Shown: piece after piece, positions 1-10,270 of the stretch
Position numbering within the stretch: position 1 is the first letter of the stretch
Layout: each line of letters starts with the position of its first letter
From: Lycorma delicatula
Lineage: Eukaryota; Arthropoda; Insecta; Hemiptera; Fulgoridae
Reading direction: 5' to 3'
NCBI RefSeq assembly: GCF_047948215.1
Contig: NC_134467.1
Coordinates: 37,552,520 to 37,616,519, forward strand
Length of the DNA: 64,000 bases
Position numbers and translations under genes: made by a program
Notes under the pieces: generated by a model
Told to the model about the DNA's origin: nothing
Database searches by the model: none
The model's input: the letters and a program-made list of their open reading frames with translations, nothing else

Positions 1-85
1 TTAGCCACATCTAGTGGCAGCAGGTCGTACCAGCAATGTTTCTCGCGCGAAATTCAAATTCCTTGAACTTTTGGGTAGCACCTCG
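1..85. mobile_element. Terminal part of a mariner-like element, cut by the window edge
   Basis: Read on the minus strand, the segment starts just inside a TA dinucleotide (86-87) with CGAGGTGCTACCCAAAAGTT, the kind of terminal sequence I associate with insect mariner elements (ACGAGG..GC..AAAAGTTC). Only the terminus is in the window, so no transposase is visible and the other end lies to the left. It finishes 68 bases before the splice acceptor of the first shep exon. The family is inferred from the terminal motif alone. Confidence 0.5.
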
Positions 86-153
86 TATTAATTAAACTTT
101 CGCTATGTTTAATTTATGTTGTAAATTTTATTTTTTTATTTTTTTTTCTGTAG

Positions 154-372
154 GGGACCAACGGGCCTCGTCCACCGTATCAGAACAACGTAGGCGGTAG
201 CCCAATGAAGACAGGCTCTAGAGGAGGAAACAATATGACAACAGCTGCTATGGCTGCACCATACAGGAGTGTTTCATGGGCCACTCCATACACACCTAAT
301 CCAGGACACGCGCCCACCCCACAATCACACATCAGATTTAATTACGCTTCGTATACGGCCCAACCTGTCTCG
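154..372 (+). CDS. shep: alan shepard (shep)-like RNA-binding protein, N-terminal region exon
   Basis: Internal coding exon of 219 bp (73 codons, phase 0 at both ends). The acceptor is a T-rich tract ending in CTGTAG at 148-153. The donor is GTAAGT at 373-378. It encodes a Gly/Pro/Asn/Ser/Ala-rich, low-complexity stretch that runs from GTNGPRPPYQNN through AAPYRSVSWATPYTP to YTAQPVS. In Drosophila Shep the region before the RRMs is similarly disordered, with Ala-Pro-Tyr-rich segments, and it precedes the VPTAASP block found here at 49258. Shep binds RNA and influences insulator activity and neuronal remodelling. The ATG at 205 is internal, not a start, because the frame is open back to the acceptor. 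Assignment rests on continuity of frame with the two downstream exons. The region itself is poorly conserved, so this exon is less certain than the next two. Confidence 0.72.
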
Positions 373-1330
373 GTAAGTTCCTTTATTATTATTATAATAA
401 TATAAAGCAGGTAAATATTTTATTTGAATTTTAATTTAACCTATTAATTAATGTATTTTAATACCTTAAGGTTTTGGTTCAGCTTTGTATACAGTTGACA
501 TTTATTTTTTGTCTTTAATATAATAATTTTAATTATAACGAATTGTTTCGTACGGTTGGAAACACGTATCGCAGAACTTCTGGAAAGTCATTGTGTCTAT
601 ACCAATAACATTCCACAGCTTATATCTTTTGCGAAACTGTTTTCTTTCGTTGAAGTTGTCTTTAGGTGTCAATTTATTATTTATAATGAATTCATTCATT
701 TAATGAATATATATATAATTGACCTAATTCTTATCTTAACCTTAATCAAAAGTAGGTTTACGGGCTGGACCTTACAGAAATCGTTGATGAATTTTATCTT
801 CTTTGAAAATTTTTTCCGTGATAAATTTAAACTTGAAAGAAATTGATATCAATCACGGTGTTGATCTGTGAACCACGCCCACCCAGTTTTGGAAAATTGA
901 GAAGAGTAGAAAGATATTGTTATTTTTTTTTGCATTTACGCACAAAATCTCCATATAGTATAACATTATTTGTTATTAGCATATAATGTCTTTAAAACAG
1001 CCTATACTGAAAATATTTAAAAATATAGAAGTTATACCAAATAGTTGTCTTGATTACTGTCAGTCAGTGTTCGAGTTTTTCGTAATTCGTAGAATTGCAG
1101 ATATCTTCGTAATCAGTTGACAAAAAATAATCTTCCTCATTTCCACCGAGAGCGTTGGAAATCAATTTCTTGAAGATTTTCTAATCAGATCATCCGGTAT
1201 TTTGTAATAATCCACCCACAAATCTGTATGAAAGACGTTTATTAATTTTACCAGATGATGTAATGTCGGAGTGGTGTTGGCCATCCACTTTGTGTAGTGT
1301 TCACGGAGTTTGGTTTTTATATATCGTCGA
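373..1330. other. AT-rich intron, nothing recognised
   Basis: AT-rich sequence with short A/T runs. The small open frame at 556-846 has the composition of random AT-rich DNA and no motif. I see no repeat relationship to the rest of the window. Confidence 0.5.
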
Positions 1331-1334
1331 TTTA

Positions 1335-1562
1335 TCCTTCCTTTTTCCTGTTTCCGGGAATTACCATTCAGGTATTACTTCAGAGGATGAATGAGTACAG
1401 CCTCCGGTCGGCCATTCCTGAGATGTGTGGTTAATTGAAACCCAACCACTAAAGAACACCGGTATCCACGATCTAGTATTCAAATCTGCTTTTACTAGGA
1501 TTTGAACCTTAAAACTCTAATTTGCGACGACGAGTTTACCACTGGACCAACCCGGTGGGTTA
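1335..1562 (-). mobile_element. SINE-A copy 1 (tRNA-derived SINE)
   Basis: Belongs to a family repeated at 7551, 29454, 40865 and 50969. On the minus strand the right end begins TAACCCACCGGGTTGGTCCA, continues with a tRNA-like A box (TGGTCCAGTGGTAAAC) and a B box (GGTTCAAATCC near 1495-1505), then a body with the signature ACCGGTGTTCTTTAGTGGTT, and ends in an A-rich tail (the T/C-rich run near 1340-1352). This copy is mutated and shortened in the middle. Confidence 0.75.
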
Positions 1563-2650
1563 ATTAGTGAGATCTATACCGACAAAATTTGCTTTAAAGA
1601 AACTGCTATTCACTGTTAGTTTTTATAAATTGAACAGGCACTAATTTTTATTTAACATTATTATTCTCAAAAGCACGTGTTATTGAACACAGGAGTGAAG
1701 CGATTCCTTACTGACTAACCACGACGGAAATCCCCTAACCACGACGGGAAACGAAAGTAACCATACAGGGCGGGCGAAGTTGCGACAGGGATTCTAATAT
1801 AGACGCACGCACGCACGTACGGTTTCTATATAATGTCGTCAAACCGCACCAAAGCTTTTATCCTTTTCGGTGTCAGGGTTTGAACCTACCGCATTAAGTT
1901 CAATAAGGATTGATAAATCAAATTATTTTGCAACTTGATCAAAAGGGATTAATACTTGGATAAAAGGGGTTCAAAATTTTTCTGTTAATTTCAAATTTTT
2001 GACGATTGTAATTAATTTGTAAACTTTTTTCCATCTATGAAATCCAAATGGCAGTGATTTTTCAATCGCAGTTATATAATTGTTAAAATTATAAACTGGA
2101 ATGGTCTTTAAATTTTTTTTGGCAATCTGACAAATAATTAAAAAGAAACGATCTTTTTTTATTTTGTAGAAATAAACAATTAATTTCTCTCCACTTATAA
2201 TTAGAAGGTTTTGTTTTAGTATAAATTAGAATCCGAAGCTTAGAAAAACAAATATTGCATTTAGTCTTCCTTGAGTGAATGTAACCTTTAAGGTATTATT
2301 ATTCATTTCAGTTTCACCGTTAAATTTCTCAGAATTGTCCTCCTGAAAAATTGACTAGTAACGATGATTTCTATTAGAAAATATTTATTTTTAAAATGCC
2401 AGTATCGTATGTTTGTAGGTTTAGAAGTTTACATAAAGACTGTAATGTTTGTACCAAGATAGATCGATTGAATAAAGTTTAAACTTCATCAAATTGTCTT
2501 TAAGGAAATGTAGACTAGGTAAATTTTTATTGTTCTTATAATAGTAAAGGTGTCCCAAAAATGTTTAATGAAGTTAGGTTTCCCATTTTGTTCAGCATTG
2601 TATTACGTCTATGATTTTTCAATCTTATATAGTTACCACATATATGCCTA
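1563..2650. other. Intron sequence, one GC-richer patch, otherwise empty
   Basis: Positions about 1680-1910 are richer in G+C and contain two near-copies of CTAACCACGACGG (1716-1747), a short ACGCACGC run and a B-box-like GGTTTGAACC. This could be another decayed tRNA-derived SINE, but I cannot define its ends. The rest is plain AT-rich sequence. Confidence 0.4.
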
Positions 2651-2654
2651 ATTT

Positions 2655-3235
2655 TATATCGGCGGGCGAACACAATGGCAACTCAGATGCGAGCTTGCGC
2701 ACAGTATACGGACGCGCTGATACAAGCATCACTACCGCGGCGCAGTTCTCCCACTATACCGGCGCTGCAGGCCCACCAGTCTGAGGCTCCATTAAAAGAG
2801 CTTGCACCACGAGAGCGAATTCATCGTCGACCACCACCTGGAGAAGACAGAAGAAGTTTCCCGGCGGATACCGACATCCCCGCCGGAGCAGCAGACCTGG
2901 CTGGCCCGCCGAGGGAGCCGCTGGTCGCGGACGCTACCTTCCCGCTCCAGCTCCAGCTCGTCGGGCTCAACAGCAAGAGCCGCCGGCCCAGCGTGGGATC
3001 GCTCGGGGAGAACCGGCTCGGCCGCGCCGCCACTGCTGCCCACGCTGTAGTGTGGACCCAACTGCCGCTGAGGAAAAGCCCGGTCGGACTTCAATGGACG
3101 AGCCGCAACTCCCCGACTTCGCCGGATACCAGGTTCCGGAACCAACAGTTCTTCTCAGAGCTAATACTAAAAAACGGCCCTTTTCAAGGCCACCAAAAGG
3201 TTATGAATTACGTGCCGTCGGAGCCATTCGGCGAC
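2655..3235 (+). other. GC-rich open-frame island of unknown origin
   Basis: About 550 bp of strongly GC-rich, CpG-rich sequence in an otherwise AT-rich intron. Three plus-strand frames and two minus-strand frames are open over part of it. The longest is 2675-3307 (210 codons), which runs on into the following repeat. A second frame, about 2802-3050, has a Ser/Arg-rich stretch (RTLPSRSSSSSSGSTARAAG) that looks like disordered protein. I do not recognise the product. It could be a host-gene fragment carried in by a transposon or retrocopy, a CpG island with an alternative shep first exon, or part of a larger element. Overlapping open frames on both strands are expected in GC-rich DNA, so coding is unproven. 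It stops abruptly at the TATATATA stretch where the next repeat begins. Confidence 0.4.
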
Positions 3236-3910
3236 AATATATATATAAATGAATGTTTATTTGTTTGTCCCGCATGCGTTCCTACACCATTCATCCGATT
3301 GCAATGAAACTCTTGAGTTGTGCGCACGCCAGCATTGGTTTCTGAATTAATTTGGACCCGCTAGGTGGCGCTGGGGTCTTAATATTTCGGAAAATTATAT
3401 TTATCGCCCGGTTTGGCTCATATTCAAAATACGTGTTACTTAACATGGAAAAAAATACCTCTGCCAAGGTTGAAATATTTGAATAAATTGCATTTATCGT
3501 CCGATTTGGCTCATATTCAGAATATATTTATATATATCAGTTTACGTAAAAAGAAAACGTTTTGCAAAAACTATACTCGCTAGGTGGCGCCGTTGTCGAG
3601 ATATTTACTAAACAAACAAGTATACAGACTTTCGTCTTCTAAACATATATATATATGTTCGTATGTGTGTCCGCTATAACCTAAAAAAACTACTGGACCG
3701 ATTTACGCGCGGGAGAAAGGGAAATAGGGAAAAGTGGAGAATTGGAAAGGGAGAAAAGAAAAAGGGAGTGGTGAAGTGGCAATATAATATAAGGGAGTGT
3801 ATAAAAGGGCAAGAAGGGATAAAGCGAAAGGTTACATTTTGTGAATTCCGTAATGTTCACTTTTATTAAATTTTTAATTATGTTCATTTAATTTATATAT
3901 AAATACGCGC
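3236..3910 (+). repeat. Helitron-like non-coding repeat segment
   Basis: Begins TATATATATAAATGAATG followed by a GTTTATTTGTTTGTCCCGCA-type sequence and TTCATCCGATTGCAATGAAA. I associate this arrangement with the 5' region of insect Helitrons and related non-coding elements. A second unit, about 3640-3910, has ATATATGTTCGTATGTGTGT, ACTACTGGACCGATTTACG and a purine-rich GGGAGAAAGGG tract. The same second unit recurs in inverse orientation at 13195-13545. The phrase GCTAGGTGGCGC occurs twice (near 3360 and 3579), suggesting an internal duplication. No helicase or Rep coding is present. Confidence 0.4.
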
Positions 3911-4575
3911 GCTCGCGCGCGCACACACTCAAATCTACCAATGATGAAGCATTGCGCCAGGTCAGGTAGTATTACATATTCATAATTTTCATTGACATTA
4001 AAAATAATCTGCGGTGAAATTATAGCAGCCATTAGGAAAAGAACTGTTGGAAGACCGAGTACGAAATGGTGATGCTGGATGGATCGTAGAAGAATAAAAG
4101 TAATTAATTTGTAATAATTTTTTTTTACGATCAGTTCCAAATAATTTAAGGCCGCGGCAGTTTTCTCTAATCTCCCGAATTTTAAAGAGGGGAATGTCCC
4201 TTTTATGTAGTTACATATTGTAATCAGATGTGGGAGAGGGGCTGACCGGTAGCGTTTATCGTTTTGTATGGTGTACGCTCTGGGCGAAAAGTGAAGTTTT
4301 TATTTGTAGATGAAAAAACAATTTTTACGGCATCATCATATGTTTTAAAACGATCAACGGAGAATATTTTCAATTAATTTGTCAAATATTACCCCGGGTA
4401 AAAATGTTTTGATATTCAGAATGATTGTAATAGAAAGAATTTACGGTCTTTACTTGGACTTGACGAGAAGTTTCTTCCCGGTGGATTCGTTTGCCTAATA
4501 TTATGAGTTTTCATTTTTGTTGTACTTTTTTTTCCAACACGGATAGGTCTTCAAGGACAACGCTAATGTAATTTC
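3911..4575. other. Intron sequence with a possible LINE end relic
   Basis: An alternating CGCGCGC/GCACAC tract lies at 3904-3926. At 4040-4085 one + frame reads RKRTVGRPSTKW, which resembles the basic GRPRTRW block near the C-terminus of many LINE proteins. It is too short to classify. The remainder shows nothing. Confidence 0.3.
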
Positions 4576-4576
4576 A

Positions 4577-5045
4577 TGAAGTTTTTACTTCCTTGTACGA
4601 AGTAAAAAAAGTATTGTGATCGCGAAAAATTTCGGTTTTCAGATTTCAACGGAAATATTCATTTTGACCATCCCTGAATCCATTTTGACTGGTCTCGGCG
4701 TGACGTCTGTACGTACGTATCTCGCATAAATCAAAAACGATTAGCCTAGTATGTTGAAATTCTAGATTTAGGACTGTTGTAACGTCTAGTTGTGCGCACC
4801 TTCCCTTTTCATTACAATCCATTGGACCAAAAGTATCCAAAAAACAGCCCAAAATCCAAAAGATTTGGATTTTGGACTTTTTCTTTACTGCAGTAATAGC
4901 CCTCATTGAGAGCTTTTCAACGATATATCATAAGTGGTACCTATTTTCATTCATTGGTTCTAGAGTTATAACCAAATGAAATTTTAATTAATGAAAAGTT
5001 TGGATCTTACAAGGGGAAGGCACATCGGTTCATATCAGACTTATT
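4577..5045 (+). repeat. DR460 dispersed repeat, copy 1
   Basis: A repeat of about 460 bp found again, inverted, at 11820-12196 and 24757-25205. Its left end is ACTTCCTTGTACGAAGTAAA. Diagnostic internal phrases are TTTCAACGGAAATATTCATT, AACAGTCCTAAATC-type sequence (here on the opposite strand) and CTTACAAGGGGAAGGCACAT. Its right end carries a B-box-like CGGTTCAAATCC (here CGGTTCATATCAG). No protein-coding potential is visible. It may be a tRNA-linked SINE, but I cannot place an A box. Confidence 0.6.
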
Positions 5046-5095
5046 TCCTTTTTTATTTTTTTAACTTTTTCTTAAAATTTTTTTTTTGTCTTACG

Positions 5096-5165
5096 CATAA
5101 TTATGTGCTTTAAATATTTAGGAACGTAACCAGGTCTGTGATGAATAGTATTGATAACAATTTGT
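5096..5165 (-). repeat. 70-bp flank shared with the LINE-W copy at 36.4 kb
   Basis: Read on the minus strand, it gives ATTGTTATCAATACTATTCA through to CATAATTATGCGTA. It matches 36445-36514 with only a few differences. In both places it directly follows the A-run of a LINE-W copy. Here it is followed by a second AAGACAAAAAAAAAA run (5082-5095 as T-run), which is absent at the other locus. Confidence 0.65.
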
Positions 5166-6318
5166 TTTTTTTTGTCATCAGTCATTTGACTGGTTTGATG
5201 CAGCTCTCCAAGATTCCCTATCTAGTGCTAGTCGTTTCATTTCAGTATACCCTCTACATCCTACATCCCCAACAATTTGTTTTACATACTCCAAACGTGG
5301 CCTGCCTACACAATTTTTCCCTTCTACCTGTCCTTCCAATATTAAGGCGACTATTCCAGGATGCCTTAGTATGTGGCCTATAAGTCTGTCTCTTCTTTTA
5401 ACTATATTTTTCCAAATGCTTCTTTCTTCATCTATTTGCCGCAATACCTCTTCATTTGTCACTTTATCCACCCATCTGATTTTTAACATTCTCCTATAGC
5501 ACCACATTTCAAAAGCTTCTAATCTTTTCTTCTCAGATACTCCGATCGTCCAAGTTTCACTTCCATATAAAGCGACACTCCAAACATACACTTTCAAAAA
5601 TCTTTTCCTGACATTTAAATTCATTTTTGATGTAAACAAATTATATTTCTTACTGAAGGCTCGTTTAGCTTGTGCTATTCGGCATTTTATATCGCTCCTG
5701 CTTCGTCCATCTTTAGTAATTTTACTTCCCAAATAACAAAATTCTTCTACCTCCATAATCTTTTCTCCTCCTATTTTCACATTCAGCGGTCCATCTTTGT
5801 TATTTCTACTACATTTCATTACTTTTGTTTTGTTCTTGTTTATTTTCATGCGATAGTTCTTGCGTAGGACTTCATCTATGCCGTTCATTGTTTCTTCTAA
5901 ATCCTTTTTACTCTCGGCTAGAATTACTATATCATCAGCAAATCGTAGCATCTTTATCTTTTCACCTTGTACTGTTACTCCGAATCTAAATTGTTCTTTA
6001 ACATCATTAACTGCTAGTTCCATGTAAAGATTAAAAAGTAACGGAGATAGGGAACATCCTTGTCGGACTCCCTTTCTTATTACGGCTTCTTTCTTATGTT
6101 CTTCAATTATTACTGTTGCTGTTTGGTTCCTGTAAATGTTAGCAGTTGTTCTTCTATCTCTGTATTTGAACCTTCATTTTTGTAAAATTCTGACATTTTA
6201 TTCCAGTCTACGTTATCGAATGCATTTTCTAGGTCTATGAATGCCAAGTATGTCGGTTTGTATTTCTTTAATCTTTCTTCTACTATTAATCTGAGGCCTA
6301 AAATTGCTTCGCTTGTAG
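5166..6318 (-). mobile_element. LINE-W copy A, 5'-truncated RTE-like retrotransposon
   Basis: Longest-reading copy of the commonest LINE here. The minus-strand frame 6023-5178 (281 codons) is intact. It starts just after the motif-B block (GCSLSPLLFNLYMELAV, about 6075-6000), carries the reverse-transcriptase active site LRFADDIVILAES (about 5953-5915), then the thumb/C-terminal region YLGSKITKDGRSRSDIKC and the LINE C-terminal block CYRRMLKIRWVDKVTNEEV, ending at RAASNQSND. Upstream, 6376-6110 holds motif A (LAFIDLENAFDNVDW) in a separate frame, so a frameshift near 6100 breaks the protein. Endonuclease and first ORF are missing through 5' truncation. The 3' end is GACTGATGACAAAAA-like. Clade assignment to RTE is by resemblance only. 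Confidence 0.85.
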
Positions 6319-6334
6319 TAAAGTTTTCCCTTGT

Positions 6335-6520
6335 AAAATGTGTATATGTAATTGAATAGGCATCCAAGGAAGTCATGTGGTGTCTACATCAGATTTTTCT
6401 TTTTAATTTAAATATATTGATTTATTAATAATTATTCACTTTTCATTGAAAAAAAGAAAAAAGGTGTATATATAATTTAATAGTCTTACAAGGAAGTCCA
6501 AGGTATTCACTTCAGATTTA
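6335..6520 (+). repeat. Two short copies of the CAAGGAAGTCATGTGGTGT repeat
   Basis: The phrase GTGTATATGTAATTNAATAG followed by CAAGGAAGTCATGTGGTGTC and CACATCAGATTTTT occurs at about 6338-6400, and a diverged version at about 6462-6520. Further copies lie at 11086-11140 (inverted) and about 20390-20455. A TAAATATATTGATTTATTAA tail shared with DR460 lies between the two. Function unknown; probably ends of a small non-autonomous element. Confidence 0.5.
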
Positions 6521-6738
6521 AAAAAAAATTAAACCAAAAACTTCCGTAGCCTTCATTGGTTCTTATTCTAACCATGAATCGATAGAATCGTGGATGCTTA
6601 TTGTTACTTCCAGGTCTTCAATTTTATCGTACATCTCTTTATTTGATCTCCGTCTGCGGCCTTCTTTTGTTTTTCTCGGACCATAAATTCTTTCTATCGT
6701 GAGTTATCTTTCTATTTTTTATTCCAGTTATATTTGTA

Positions 6739-6838
6739 GGATGTAGGATGTAGCGGGTATACCGAAATGAAACGACTAGCACTAGATAGCGAATCTTTAA
6801 GAGCTGCATCAAACCAGTCAAATGACTGAAGACAAAAA
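6739..6838 (+). mobile_element. LINE-W copy B, 100-bp 3' fragment
   Basis: Only the last about 100 bp of LINE-W, from GATGTAGGATGTAGCGGGTA to TCAAATGACTGAAGACAAAA. It encodes the tail residues RGYTEMKRLALD-like, with substitutions. The A-tail is interrupted by a G. I could not find a convincing TSD. Confidence 0.8.
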
Positions 6839-6968
6839 AGAAAAACAAATATGTAGTTTCCATGCCGTACAAAACGACTAGTCTTATGACTGTATTAATG
6901 TGTTTATGTTTCATTTATGTAAAGGTTCTTTTTATTGTAAATTTCTTTTTTCGTGTAAAAGTTTAATA

Positions 6969-8060
6969 CAGTAAAACCTCTCCAAAACGGAATCTGACGG
7001 GACCGAGTGAGAATTCCGTTTTGAAAAGATTTCCGTTTTGCAGAGTTTTTAAAAATGGAGCTAATTTATCGTGTGAGGTCTTGTTGTGCTGTGAATTATA
7101 TAAATGTAAAATGAAGTTAGACAAGGACAAACGTTTGGAATAATCTGGTAATTATACTGCATACAGAAAACATTAACCACCAATTTTCAAAAATTGTTCA
7201 GTTGCACTAAAAGTATTTTTTATGTTTACAAGTTAGTTATTTTTCATCTAAAAGTTACATTTAATTAGAATACTAATTCTAAAATAATCAAGTACAGTTT
7301 TCTGTTTCAATAATTTACTCTTGGAACTTTCGTTTTCAGTAATATTTCTAGTGGATAACATATTCTGTCGCAAATCATCGCTGTTTATACGAATCGCGAA
7401 TTCTTCCAGCTGTACGACCATACCCAATGCTTTTCCGAAACTGTTAAGTTTGTTTTCTGTGTCCTCTCCTTGTTTGGGGTTTGAACCAAGAATGTGACGG
7501 TGTATAATTAGATAAACAACAATTACAGTATATTATAATAATAATCTACTTCCTTTCTTTTTTCTGTTTAGCCTCCGGTAATTACCATTCAGATAATACT
7601 TCAGAGGATGATATGTATGAGTGTAAATGAAGTGTGGTCTTGTACAGTCTCAGTTCCACCATTTCTGAGATGTGTGGTTAATTGAAACCCAACCATCAAA
7701 GAACACCGGTATTCACGATCTAGTATTCAAATCCGTGTAAAAATGATTGACTTTACTAGGACTTCAATACTGGAACTCTCGATTTCCAAATCAGCTAATT
7801 TGGAAAGACCTGTTCATCACTAGACCAAACCGGTGGATTAACAATAATCTACTGGATTTATAATTTGCTAATCGCGGGAATGTCTTCTTTTTATAATTTT
7901 CGTTTATGGGACAAGATTAATTTATAAAATTAAAAGTAATATCTATGTTTCCTTCTCGTTTCCGTGTTTCGGAGATTTCCGTTCTGAAGAGATTAATTTC
8001 TATAAAAATATATTTATAGAAATATAAATATATTTTATATGGTATAAAAGTATATTTTAA
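6969..8060. mobile_element. Pogo/Tigger-like non-autonomous element remnant
   Basis: The left end, directly after TA (6967-6968), reads CAGTAAAACCTCTCCAAAAC, followed by repeated CCGTTTTG/TTCCGTTTTGAA phrases. This is the typical look of pogo/Tigger termini (CAGT..AACCTC plus short sub-terminal repeats). A sub-terminal counterpart, GTTTCGGAGATTTCCGTTCTGAAGAG, appears at about 7963-7999. The expected right terminus is not seen. It is probably destroyed by the AT-rich stretch and the LINE-W insertion at 8073. A SINE-A copy is inserted at 7551. No transposase coding was found. Confidence 0.4.
7551..7842 (-). mobile_element. SINE-A copy 2 with 11-bp target-site duplication
   Basis: Nearly complete copy. 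It is flanked by AATAATCTACT at 7540-7550 and 7843-7853. On the minus strand it starts with TAATCCACCGGTTTGGTCTA (A-box region), has a mutated B box near 7770, the ACCGGTGTTCTTTGATGG body signature and an A-rich tail at the 7551 side. The perfect duplication shows retrotransposition into the older pogo-like element. Confidence 0.88.
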
Positions 8061-8072
8061 ATATACTTTTAA

Positions 8073-8942
8073 TCTTTACATGGAACTAGCAGTTAATGAT
8101 GTTAAAGAACAATTTAGATTCGGAGTAACAGTACAAGGTGAAAAGATAAAGATGCTACGATTTGCTGATGATATAGTAATTCTAACGGAGAGTAAAAAGG
8201 ATTTAGAAGAAACAATGAACGGCATAGATGAAGTCCTACGCAAGAATTACCGCATGAAAATAAACAAGAACAAAAGGAAAGTAATGAAATGTAGTAGAAA
8301 TAAAAAAGATGGACCACTAAATGTGAAAATAGGAGGAGAAAAGATTACGGAGGTAGAAGGATTTTGTTATTTGGGAAGTAGAATTTCTAAAGATGGGCGA
8401 AGCAAGAATGATATAAAATGCCGAATAGCACAGGCGAAACGAGCCTTCATTCAGAAATGTAATTGTTTACATCAAAAATTAATTTAAACGTCACAAAAAG
8501 ATTTTTGAAAGTATATGTTTGGAGTGACGCTTTATATGGAAGTGAAACTTGCACGATCGGAGTATCTGAGAAGAAAAGATTACGAGCTTTTGAAATGTGG
8601 TGCTATAGGAGAATGTTAAAAATCAGATGGGTGGATAAAGTGACAAATGAGGAGGTATTGCGGCAAATAGATGAAGAAAGAAGCATTTGGAAAAATATAG
8701 TTAAAAGAAGAGACAGACCTATAGGCCACATACTAAGGCATCCTGGAATAGTCACTTTAATTTTGGAAGGACAGGTAGAAGGGAAAAATTGTGTAGGCAG
8801 GCCACGTTTGGAATATGTAAAACAAATTGTTAGGGATGTAGGATGTAGAGGGTATACTGAAATGAAACGACTAGCACTAGATAGGGAATCTTGGAGAGCT
8901 GCATCAAACCAGTCAAATGACTGAAGACAAAAAAAAAAAAAA
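8073..8942 (+). mobile_element. LINE-W copy C, 5'-truncated
   Basis: Frame 8080-8487 (135 codons) begins MELAVNDVKEQFRFG and contains the active-site motif LRFADDIVILTES. It shifts frame near 8455-8480 to a second frame, 8463-8924, carrying FLKVYVWSDALYGSETC, the CYRRMLKIRWVDKVTNEEV block and the C-terminal RAASNQSND. One deletion or insertion therefore breaks an otherwise well-kept C-terminal half. It ends in GACTGAAGAC plus about 15 A. Truncation is at almost the same codon as the longest frame of copy A. Confidence 0.85.
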
Positions 8943-8944
8943 AA

Positions 8945-10170
8945 TATATTGGGATTTCAGAAATACGTTTTCGGTAGGTTTCACTGTAGTTCAAATTTTT
9001 GTTTTTTGGTCTCATCATTTATTTAATTGTTCTCTCTCTACTAATTATTTTTCAAAGATATTTCAAATTCTCCTAGTTTATTTCTTTCAATCGGTTAATT
9101 TGGTCGATTCCTGCTTATTTTGATTCTGCACAGAATTCTAAATCGTCAGGAATAGCTAAACATATTTAATTTTCACGTTACTGCAATCTTTTTTTTTTTA
9201 TTATAATAAATAACGAATAATTTATGGCAGTTTTAAATATTATGATTAGCTAGCCTTGTTCGGCGAAAAAACTAGGTTGAGTTGCTGCCACCGCCCCTTT
9301 GATATCACTTGTCTGGATCCGCCTTCATGGACGACACGTGACACAAATTGGTTGTGAGAACGGGAAGGATTGCTCAGTAAATGGCATTGCTACGTAGCCG
9401 TAAAAAAAAAAAACTACTGGATTATTTAATATCTTATTTATTACTTGTTGCTTTATAGATTATATTAATCGATTAATCGAACATTACAAGAGAAACATTA
9501 CCAATTTTAAAATAAAATGATATTATTCGACGCATGTTAATGTAATTTTCTAAATCAATCCTTCTACAGATAATTAAACACGTATTGTTTACTTTTAAAT
9601 AATTGTTGTTGAGCAACTGTTAATAGTATCTTATCAGCTGCCAAAAAGTTCTTTTTTTTTAAATGATAAAACGTTCCGTGCCAAAATTAAAAAGCATAAT
9701 AATGAGACGCGTGTCAATAACTTCGTGACACAACAATACAGATTTTAAATAAAACATCAGACTACATATTAACATGTAATACTATACCTGCTGTTATACA
9801 ATTTGAAATAAAATTAGAATTTGTAGAAAATTCTACTTTATTAGAATTTGTTTTTCGCACGGGCATATGTTTAATTTCTTAAACTTTTTTTGTTGTTAGA
9901 CGTTACCATTTTAATATCAATAAGGCATTATTTTTTTTTGTACTCAAAAATTTATATGTTTTTTTCTGAATGTTATTTATTCTATAAAAGCGATTTATAT
10001 AAATGGCATCTTAATGGTGAAGAAATTATCCAATAGAAAGCTGGGACGATGAGTGTTCCACATCGCCGATGAAATATGGAAGGGTTTCTTTGAAGAACTG
10101 GTTTCGAAGTATGGATGGTTGTCTGTGTATTTATGGTGAAAATTGTTTAAAGTAAAACTTCGATAGTGCC
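8945..10170. other. AT-rich intron, nothing recognised
   Basis: A short GC-richer patch (about 9245-9400) includes CTGCCACCGCCCCTTTGATA and GACGACACGTGACAC but matches nothing else here. The rest is AT-rich with homopolymer runs. No coding or repeat signal could be supported. Confidence 0.45.
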
Positions 10171-10270
10171 CCCTTGTATTATCACTCTACCCGGGTGAGA
10201 TTTGAAATTGAAAGAAGTAGTAGCAGATTATATACGAATTTAAATTTTATGTGCTGCGAACCGTCTGGAG

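Noticed and set aside
205..405. ATG at 205 as the start of a separate 66-aa protein
   Set aside because: The frame is open upstream to a good splice acceptor at 153, and the real exon ends at a GTAAGT donor at 373. The last codons of this frame are intronic.
2792..3145. Minus-strand 117-codon frame in the GC-rich island
   Set aside because: GC-rich DNA leaves several frames open by chance. The plus-strand frames are longer or look more protein-like, and I could not choose a minus-strand product.
5138..5383. Plus-strand frame across the end of LINE-W copy A (similar frames occur antisense to the other copies)
   Set aside because: Antisense shadow of the LINE protein. The recurring peptide (SHLTGLMQLSKIPYLVLVV) is just the reverse strand of the LINE-W C-terminus.
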